From Nematostella vectensis (taxonomy: Eukaryota > Cnidaria > Anthozoa > Actiniaria > Edwardsiidae), in contig NC_064039.1 of NCBI RefSeq assembly GCF_932526225.1, positions 3,361,001 through 3,425,000 on the forward strand: a DNA stretch of 64,000 bases, given 5' to 3'. Numbering within the stretch: the first letter of the stretch is position 1; each line of letters begins with the position of its first letter. Positions 54,974 to 64,000 of this stretch are shown piece after piece. Made by a program: the position numbers and the translations under genes. Below the pieces are notes generated by a model. That model was not told the DNA's origin, did not search any database, and saw only the letters and a list, made by a program, of their open reading frames with translations.

Positions 54974-57900
54974 AGTGCCTAAGTGTTAGCTTCAAGGGCA
55001 GAACAGACGAATCAAGTCCATCCTTTTTGAAACTGTTGATTCTAATAAGGGGTGGTGTAGCATTGTTCAATCTACAAAAACATTCAGCTGTTTCGACTAT
55101 TACTACCGACTATTTATGCATTAATTAACTCATTAGTTATTTATCGAAAAAGAATATGAATGTCTTTTGGAATTTGACGAAGTTTTACAAAGCAGAAAAG
55201 ATTTAAGAGAATAGGGTATTTATTGCTAAATATTCTATATTAGAATATTTTTATGTTTGTTATTATCATGTATATTATTGTTATCATGTTAAATGCGGTA
55301 TAAGCTTTCTATGTAAAATGCGGTTTAAGCGTTACATGAAAATAAGAATGTTACATTCTGTGAATTGAATATAAAGATAAAAACACATTGTGTTCCAAAC
55401 GATGAGCAAGGCTTCTACCCGCGGGTTGAGGGGGGTCTCTCTATAAAAGTAGGCGGGGGTGACCGTCATCTTTTAGGGTATAAAATTCTACCAACTGCTT
55501 TTCCATAAGGGATGCTCAAAGATTCTTCAGATTTCCGCTATGCCCAGATCCCCTAAGGGGTCTCACGTAAGTGCATGACAGCACTCTTAAAAGTTGTCAG
55601 AAAAGATGTGCTCGATGGCTTAATGAAATTTAGGATAATCAGAAAAAGTGTTTGCTTTTAGTGCTGCTATCTCATAGGTTTAGAGATTTGCTTTGACCAC
55701 ACCTAAAGTTATCTCTTAGGGGCAAAAATTGCTGTTGACCACACCCAAACTACTATCCTTTAGGGTTAAAAATTTGTTTTAATGGGAGTCCCCCTCTCTC
55801 CTTTGGAGTATTTATCAAACCAAGCTCGGCTATGCGGTCTAGTGCCGAATAGACGCGCAAGGGAATATATTATGACTAAACACGGGCACGATGACCTGAC
55901 AGAAGATTACATTACTTTTTTACCCCTCATTTCTTCTCCCAAAATGTGTTGTTCAACATCTTCAACATCTCATTCTTACTAATATATAACGCAAACCAAT
56001 ATATAATTTTAACAACCGTATTAGCGGGCTGGGTGCGCAAGGAACTATGGTCTATCAGAACTAAGCATTTAACTACTCCGTCCATTTCATTCATTCATTC
56101 ATTCTGACTTCTAAACTACCCTTACTGGGAGATGAAACGTTAGGAAATATAACTTACTAATAATATAATACTAAATATAATATAATATAATATAATATAA
56201 TATAATATAATATAATATAATATAATATAATATAATATAATATAATATAATATAATATAATATAATATAATATAATATAATATAATATAATATAATATAA
56301 TATAATATAATATAATATAATATAATATAATATAATATAATATAATATAATATAATATAATATAATATAATATAATATAATATAATATAATATAATATAA
56401 TATAATATAATATAATATAATATAATATAATATAATATAATATAATATAATATAATATAATATAATATAATATAATATAATATAATATAATATAATATAA
56501 TATAATATAATATAATATAATAGTGAGAGAGCTTGACAAAGGTTCGTATGAAAGCATTCAATATCAATTCAGGACAGTAAAATGAGAGATAACAAAAATA
56601 CTTTAAATATCGCAGTACATGGCTGTTGACTAATTCTCCCGATAACTCTAACTCATTAGAACTCGCAGTTGGAATGTGCGACTTCTCAAGCCTCAATTTT
56701 TCTCGTATATTTCCGTGAACAAACTCCCAAAACGCCAGGGAACTAAACTAAGATCAGCTTAAGGGCCTAAGGGCGTATAAAGGAGTGGGGGAGATGCACA
56801 GTGTGCGCGCCGCCCTTATATTTCGTCGTTTAAAATGAGTCTTTTCTTATTTAAGAATCACCATATTTTACACATTTTGATAAAATACCTGCGCATCCCC
56901 ATCAGCAAATGGCCACCCCTCCCCCCTCCCCTTACCAAATCATGGTCCTGCGTCTGATCCATTCGTGTCACGCGAATTAAAGGCAAAAGTCAATGAAATC
57001 AGAAATCACCGTTAAAACCACACTGTCCCTGTGATCAGTGTGAGTCAGTGTGTTAGCACTGTCCCTGAAGATGATAACACGTGCCCGCAATCCCCAGCGG
57101 TTCTTTAACGTTCCCCAACAGTGTGCTTGGAGAGACGGGCCTTCCGGCATAATAACTTTATCCGAAAAGGCGAGTGATTCACAGTCCCCGTCATCAGTGC
57201 CGTGTAAGGACGTGGCTGTGCCCCTTCATTTTTCTCGTCTCTGTATCCCCCCCCGGAGTTTTTTCCACTAGGGTTGTGGCTTTGACCCTCAAGGTTTCTT
57301 AACGTCTCTGAATCTCCCAACATTTTTTTTCCTGTAGGGGCGTGGCCGTGCCCCTTTCACTCAAAGCCTCTGTATCGTGCCTCCCCTCACCACCCCAGTA
57401 TTTTAAGGCTTTTTACGGCCATACCAATTTGAAAGTCAGGTATTCAGACACTTTTAGGCTGGCCTCTGACCCTGTCTTGTTAAGTCAGTGTCACCAAGGT
57501 TTTGCTGTCCTAGAAATCATGTGTCATGTTATTCTGCGCCATCGCAGCTGCAGATCGAGGGTGGGATACAACACTATATTACGCAATTAGAATGGAATGT
57601 TCGGCACACGGAATACGGTAGCTTTGTAAAAGAACATATTTTTTGCGCCGTTATAAAGCTTCATAGCAACTGAGTAAACTAGCTGTATTGAGGTCTTTTC
57701 TCGACTAGACTTTTTTTTTATAAGACAACCCAACTTGTCTCGCAGTTACGTTACGTCAAGCATACGCAAGCAGTTGCATTAGCGTAGTCGCACATCAGCT
57801 GCCACAAAAGTTGTACAGTTTGCTGCTCGTATTATCGTACCTTAAGGTAAAGGTAATAACTTATCCGCGGGAGGGGGAGGGGGGAGGGGAGAGCTGCTTA

Positions 57901-60062
57901 GTTGAAATTTTTTTTAGGTTCAAAAAAGCGACCAAAAATTCCTCCCCCCAAAATAATAAAAATAACAAGGGGGGGAGGGGGGCACTGACTTAAACAAGCC
58001 CATAAAGGGGGCGAGCACCAAGCAAGGAGAACAGTTGATTTTGAGTCCATTTTTCAGGGGTGTAAAAAATATTGAATAGGGGGGTTTGGGTGCATACTCC
58101 CCTGTGAAAATGTTGCCAATTGCACATTTATGAAATGCTCATTTTTTCACAGCATTAGCTCTTTCCCAACTGAAATCTTATTAAAATATGTTTTCATACC
58201 ACCAATCTGAAAAGTTAGTAGGAGGGGACTTTGACATGAATCGAAATTCGCAAATTGATTGATGGAAGTTAATAAACCCACACTTTAGGGCTAATGATTT
58301 TCAACGCCAGTTAAACGAAAGTCATGCAAGTGCAAGCAAAAGGTGCATCACGTTAATTTATCTATTTTGTTGAGGGTCTGGGGTTTTCCTCAGAAAAATT
58401 TGGAAATTCCAGACTTTTAGGAGGCTTGAAAATTGATCAGAATACCTGTTAAAAAAATAAATCCCCTCCCCTAAAATCTGAATAAAAAATTGGGGCCCTC
58501 CCCCAAATCAATGCTCAAAAAATAGCAACCCTCCTCCCCGTTAAATAATGACCCTTCTCTAAGAACCTTTTTATGAGAACGTTTAGCCTGAGAATTCTCC
58601 AAATTTTAAGAACATGCTAAGAACATGGCGAGACTCAGATAGCAGCAAAATAGTTTTATTTGATGATTTTAAAAATGCAAAATCAATTTGAGTTTATAAT
58701 AGTGATCTTAAATATTATTGCTATCTATTATTTGTACATAAACTAACAACATCCATAGAACATTTTCAACAGAGTAAAGGAATTGTGTGAGTTGTACTGA
58801 GGTCTCGAGTGTCCTCGGACTTTACCTGCTCGACTGCTTAGCAGTTAAGCGCATTGGGTGATGTGATAGCGAGGAGAATTAGTGAACCAGGAAGTAAACA
58901 AAGGACATCCTCTTGTTCATTTGCGTCATATGCTGCAATGCGCTGCCACGATATAGCAAATGCAGATCAACTGACGTAATGCCACTCGACGCCATAAAAT
59001 GGTAATTGCGAAGTAGTCAATAGAAAAAACATGTAATTCTCACAATTCGAACTGGCGTTAAATTCACTACTTCCGCATATACAGCTTTTAAAAAGAGCCA
59101 GGGTTATAATTATGGCAATACAAAGTCAAACTTTTCGCTTCTGATACATATTGTCGAGTTGAAAAAAGGTTTGAAATGGGATGGAGTTTTTAAAAAGCGT
59201 TCACAATTTTTTTGTATTTATTTCGTAGATCTTGACTGAGACAGTCAGGTACACGATGAATGAAAATATTCATCCAGACGAAAAAATAATGAATATACTT
59301 AGATAGATAAGTTACGGCTAAAGGGTTAAGACGTTGCTTTGGTCGTGCGTGAGATATTGGTGTAAACTTTGTGACATCACTTCCGAAACATGACCCGGAA
59401 GTCATTATTGCTATAGGGAAGTTGTAGTCAATTTTGGAAAAGGCACGGCCCGTACTTGCCGCAAATCGCCGTAGTAAGAGCCACAATTTAAGGATAAGAA
59501 AGCGATGCTTCGAGATGTTTGGTGATTTGAAAAAATATCAAGGGCAAAGCTATACAAATAGTATAGCTTTCTGGTATGCAAAAATGTAGAAGGGATAAGA
59601 CAAGAGTTCGCTTTCAGTGGTTTCAACAAGCGGAGTACTATGTCGCTTATATTTCTTGCCAACGGCCGCAAGATGACTAAAAATAGAATCGTTATAGGGG
59701 AAGAAGCAAATACAAAATCAAGTGCTATTAAATATTTTGTTATCGTTTTCTACAGGGAATATCAGGGGCTAGGACGAATAATTAAATAGCCAATCATTTC
59801 TAATTCATTTTTACATTTTATTTACCTTGTATAAAAATAAATACAGTTGACCTTCACGTCTTGCTTCTTAAACTGTAAGATCTAACAATTGATTTCTCTG
59901 ATAAATATCCTATATGAATACGAAACTTTAATATAAAGTTTATAAAATAACTTTATAATAAATAGTTTATATAGAAATGTACATTTTGCTATGAATTAAA
60001 TAATTTTGCATTTTATAAATACTCGGCTGTCCCGCAGCTGAAATGGGTAAGAATTGAATTCA
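54974..60062. other. Gene-poor region with a (TATAA)n tract
   Basis: No coding exon recognised over 5 kb. It contains the pentanucleotide tract at 56161-56521 and runs of G/C (57870-57990, 58440-58550). Confidence 0.55.
56161..56521 (+). repeat. (TATAA)n pentanucleotide tract, ~360 bp
   Basis: About 70 nearly perfect TATAA units. The two long minus-strand frames of alternating Ile/Leu/Tyr here are a by-product of the 5-bp period. Confidence 0.98.
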
Positions 60063-60760
60063 CTACAAGCATGTACAGTCTTTGACCCGCAGTTTCCCAT
60101 TGTGCGCGTACGCCACGGGTTTACAGCGGGTCGACCCGTAGATGGCGAGGTTGTGGTAGCAGCCGATAGAAGTGGTCTGGTAACAAGTAACTTCCAGTTC
60201 CCCTGTGCCAGGATTCACGGCCTTGCTCTTAACACATGGGTGCCACCACGATTCGCGCCGCATAATGTGGTGTGGTTTCTCTTGGCTTGTACTAGCACTT
60301 TTTAGATCTGTACGGATCTTCTGGACAAGGTTTTTGAGCGATTGACTGCTGGTTGAACTCCCTGTGGGCTCGTATGGTCTGCATGTGGTTTGGAAAACAA
60401 ACAGGACCATGAAAATAAAAGACGCCTGAAAGAGGGTAAGTCAGAATTAGACTTAAACTTCAAATTAATTTTTTTTTAAAGTTTAAATGCTTGTTAAATC
60501 ATATTTAAGTTGGGGGCTTCTAGGGCAAAATTGATCAAGCTGCTTGAATGGAAATGGAATTTTAGAACAAAATGATTATAAAATCATAGCTTTTAAAATC
60601 ACATCAATTTGTTGGGGGCTTTAAACTAGATAAAAAGTACTTGAGTGAAAATGGAACGATAATTCTGAACCATATATTCGGTTTTCCATATATTTTTTGG
60701 CATATTTTGGCAGTTTCTAAAGTTACTTACTTGGAGTAATAAATTGTCATACTTGTCCAT
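60063..60760 (-). CDS. Small secreted six-Cys protein, family member 2 (130 aa, 2 exons)
   Basis: Exon 1 60760-60731 encodes MDKYDNLLLQ and ends at GTAAGT. Exon 2 60425-60063 follows a CTTTCAG acceptor in phase 0, and the join gives a signal peptide MDKYDNLLLQ|ASFIFMVLFVFQTT. The mature protein starts near CRP and has a Ser/Thr-rich linker, then WWHPC-x16-C-x7-C-x11-C-x15-CTCL at the very C terminus. Compared with member 3, PCxKS, a P-x-TG turn and V-x-C-x2-T are shared. The exon 1 reading frame is open further upstream (to 60907), but the ATG chosen gives the only credible signal peptide. Function is unknown; an extracellular cystine-knot-like ligand is an inference. Confidence 0.72.
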
Positions 60761-62814
60761 AACTGATCGGTTTTTTCGTGCCTCTGTCTGAGGTGGTGCT
60801 TCTAGCAATGTGCAAAAAAGTCTTGCCTGTTCTACCATCATGCCGGCCTCTTTATAGGCAATTACCCCCTTACTATTTTCAAACACTTCCAGGGGTGTAG
60901 TACACATGTAATTTTAGGGGCTTCCCTTTATGATGCTAAAAATAGAACACTACATAAGACTTCAGTCAATGCCATCTCGCTAATACACTGGCGGAAGATA
61001 ACTTATCGCATTGCCATGGTAATTGACCCGACGCGCCGAGCGAAAGTGGTTCGTATTTTATTCAGTGCGTAACGAGAGAGAAGCTTTCCTAAAATACTAG
61101 AGAAAATGTAAACAAAGAACTCCCACCTCATGTGGGTTGTATGGAGTATCACGCTAAGCTATCTATTTAGTTTGCGTAGTATCCATGAAACCTCAACAAA
61201 CCATAATTACTGGTGTGCGCTTTAACTTCCGGTGTTTATTGATATGATGAAACCGGTTGAAACATGCCCAAATACTTCTTTGGCGATATTTTCTTGGTGA
61301 CTTTCCGTGCAGTCAATCGTAAGCTTCATTGAGTTGGTGTTGGATAAAAGACTATTATTTTCAATTAGTCCTTGAAATTTTTCAAACAGTTTCTAATTAC
61401 AAGAAGATAAGATGATTTCCTGAGATCATTTCCGGCCTCCCAATAAGTTAATTAAATAACGATGCGGAAAATAATAGAAAAGTACAAACAAATCTATTGC
61501 CTGATTTTCAGTCTCATCCACGAGTGACGTAATACTACTTGCGTCAAGCTATTTTAGACCCTATGCACAGCTTTGAGTGAACCTGAACAACGGATTATAT
61601 TGAAATACTAAGAGTTTTGTTAATCGAGGGCCGACTAAAATTCCTTATTGAATAAATAAATTAATAAATTGTGAATAACAGTTAGTCGCTGATGAAGACT
61701 GACAAGATGATTGTTTAACAAAGTTTTTATTTTATTTATCTATAAAGAGACAACATTAAGGAAGAGAAATAATCATTGCGAGTATTGAAATTTTGCGGTT
61801 CCTTGACAAAAGTGGACTATTAAAAATTATAGCTTTCCCATTTATACATTATTATTTCTTATTTATGTCTTGCTTTCAGTATTTCGATGTAAAAAGCTGC
61901 GCATGTTTTCGATAAACGTTTCGACAAAAGCGAAAGATGTGAGACATTTTTGGGCGTGTCTTTTGGTTATTTTTATTCACAGAAATATCCAGTTGCTAAG
62001 CCACTATTCTTCAGCTCAATTGTTCTACGGGAAATACATTGGTTGTCTTTTTTAGGTGAATTACAGGTATAAATGTTTTTAAACCATTTAAAAATGGTTA
62101 TTAAGACTCGTAATTTGATTCTCTCTAACGCATTCCGTAGCAAAATGCTCACTGTCTACTCCAGACTAGGAACACCAAACATACTATATACCAAAAGGTA
62201 GAAGTGCTCGCATAAGGTGAAGGAGGATCCATGGTTGCTAGCGGAAGTGAAAAAAACTGAAATTTCCCTCTTTAACTGTTTAAGCAGATTCTAGCAATGT
62301 AATCATGGAGACGGTTTCGCTTTGCATTCAGCGTGGATTCACCATTTATCTACTATCTGTGGACATTTCCGCGGATCATATTACAACATAACCCCTATCG
62401 CGCCTACTACAGATCGAACCGAAAGCCGAAAAAAAGTTACTACAAAAACTCCCACATCGCCAAGCCATTACCACACATCAGAATAAAAATAAAATCATTA
62501 AACCCCCAAAAAATGTTTTAACTAAATAAGTAAATAACCAAATCGTTTTGTTATCAGATAAGGATTATTTTGATGTAGGATTTTGCTTTTTTAGAGTTTC
62601 GAACATGCTAACCAGTATTAAATTCCAGTAGTATCCCCTGGTTCCGCGTTCTGCGAGATGGCTAGGTCAATAAGCTAAATCTACGACTTAAATCACAAAA
62701 ATAGCACCATGAAAAATGATAAAATATTGCAGCTCTCCCTGAAAGCTTATCACAACATTCAACGTTATTAAGAGAAACATACGGGGACTTTTCGTCATCT
62801 ATACAAAACCAAAG
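60761..62814. other. Intergenic region between Cys-rich genes 2 and 3
   Basis: The two genes are divergent, so this 2-kb AT-rich stretch should include both promoters. No further exon or RNA gene is visible. Confidence 0.5.
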
Positions 62815-64000
62815 ATGACATCTTTGTTGGTAAGTGTTATTATTTTTATTTTTTACTATTTTATTATCTTTTTTTCATTTTGTTTGAAAACAATATGACT
62901 TTGTTTTTTACTAAGTATCAATCTGATAAAAGAAAAAAAATATTAATTAAGAGAAAAATAGTGATGTTTACTTCACAATTCCATGGTCATGGTAGCGATG
63001 ATAAAGTATTTTATGTAGTCAGGCATGTTAAAAGTTTTTTTTTATAAACAATGCGGAATGTCTGAATGCTACGTCAAGACTACTGTATAGGTACAGGTAT
63101 AGTACAGTGTATAGGTATAGTACAAACATTTGACCCAGTAGGCGGGTGTTGAAGACTTTTATTCCCGATTAGTACAGCCATAGCTAACACGGACTACTTG
63201 TGCCCAAAAAGTGGCTTTAATTAAACCAGACTCGTACCCAGTCGCTCGAGAGAGAAAAAGAGCTAAGCGCGCACATACGCCCCACAATCCTTTGCGCGCC
63301 ATCTAGACTCGTACCCAATCCCTTGCGATCCTCTTTTTTACGACTGGGTACGAGTCTAGCTTTAAACTCCCATAAAGTACTTTCTGTATTTTGTTTTTCT
63401 TAGAATGAGCGGATATTCAACTCTCTCTGTGTGTGTGTGTCTGTGTACCCTATGGCTCGCGTCTGTGCGCCTTGTGTGTCTACTTTTCTCTGTGTCTGTC
63501 TGTCGGTGTGCTTGTCCCATGTAAATGTCTTTGCGTTTGTCTGTCTAAAATGTTATGTGTCTTTGTGTGCCTGTCTGTCAGTCTGTTTCTGTGTCTGTCT
63601 GTCTATAGTTTTCTGTGTCTGTCCGTCAATGCGTCTGTCTGTCTTTAGTTTTCTCTGTCTGTCTATAGTTTTCTCTGTCTGTCTATAGTTTTCTCTGTCT
63701 GTCTATGGTTTTCTGTCTGTCTGTGCGGAAAGTTGCCATTATAATTCATTATCATTTCCCCTCAGTCTATTTTAGCCTTCCTGATACTCGCTGCTCTAAT
63801 ACCTCCCACGGTTTGCCGCCCTCCTAACGTCATCTCAAGGCCTGCGGTACGAGGCAGCGGATATATACCCGAATGCCAGGCGCAGGCGCAGACCAATGAG
63901 ATCGATTGGTTGGCAAACCCTTGCTATAAGAGCGGTTCCCTGACAGTCGACCCTCAGACGGGGTACTACTCGGTGGAATGCATGATGACTACCATATATG
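62815..64000 (+). CDS. Small secreted six-Cys protein, family member 3 (3' end outside window)
   Basis: Exon 1 62815-62829 (MTSLL) ends at GTAAGT (62830). Exon 2 starts at 63766 after CCCCTCAG, phase 0, and runs off the window. The join gives a signal peptide MTSLL|SILAFLILAALIPPTV followed by CRPP, closely parallel to member 2 (TTCRP). Later comes a domain WLANPC-x18-C, and the window ends six residues after the second Cys. Family spacing predicts the third Cys at the eighth position after it. The intron interrupts the signal peptide in the same place and phase as in member 2. Exon 1 alone would be too short to trust; the homology in structure supports it. Confidence 0.65.
63427..63720 (+). 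repeat. TGTC-rich repeat in intron of Cys-rich gene 3
   Basis: (TGTC)n-like sequence passing into about 20-bp units TCTGTCTGTCTATAGTTTTC, which end about 45 bp before the acceptor of exon 2. The units contain CTATAG|TTTTC, weak acceptor-like words. Confidence 0.85.

Noticed and set aside
56157-56696. Minus-strand frames of 179 and 128 codons rich in Ile/Leu/Tyr
   Set aside because: They are translations of the (TATAA)n tract.

Overview
The window is metazoan nuclear DNA: AT-rich, with spliced genes whose introns (from about 80 bp to 6.3 kb) have GT/AG ends, long 3' regions, microsatellites, inverted-repeat elements and many minisatellites. The gene set (WDR6, RAB24, an HMG/SOX factor with SoxE-type features, the motile-cilium gene CFAP58, a Shaw/Kv3-type K+ channel, a six-EF-hand CREC protein) fits an early-branching animal, most likely a cnidarian such as a sea anemone. 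That placement is inferred from protein flavour and gene structure; no database search was run.

Layout: WDR6-like C-terminal part (+, 130-5180, 5' end outside the window); RAB24 (-, 6041-10969); SOX-like intronless CDS (-, 14850-16202); a divergent promoter region of about 1.2 kb; CFAP58 (+, 17434-30144, 14 coding exons, 881 aa); Kv3/Shaw-like channel (+, 33165-40590); calumenin/reticulocalbin-like CREC gene (-, 44039-50496, 7 coding exons, C-terminal HDEF); a gene-poor, transposon-rich stretch; then three related small secreted cysteine-rich proteins (54554-54973 +, 60063-60760 -, 62815 to beyond 64000 +). Most of these genes were assembled by reading exons across splice sites and checking phase at each junction.

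The most unusual signal is a recurring relation between tandem repeats and splice sites. Five separate arrays in four genes (WDR6, RAB24 twice, the Kv gene, the CREC gene) have a repeat unit that is a copy of the local exon-intron junction: the last exon bases plus the GT donor and first intron bases, repeated from 3 to about 25 times into the intron. A sixth, 5.6-kb array fills CFAP58 intron 4 with about 145 copies of a module that looks like a complete 3' splice site (branch-point-like sequence, pyrimidine tract, TTTGTAG). The window therefore carries hundreds of extra splice-site-like sequences placed in register with real genes.

The second notable signal is the trio of secreted proteins that share a Cys spacing ending in CxC. 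Two of them also share an intron that interrupts the signal peptide in the same phase. They look like a local family of cystine-knot-like ligands that I cannot name. Other points: an in-frame TAG in the last third of the WDR6-like gene; a textbook RFX X-box in front of CFAP58; the RAB24-specific Ser in the DTAGxE motif; and several inverted-repeat elements.
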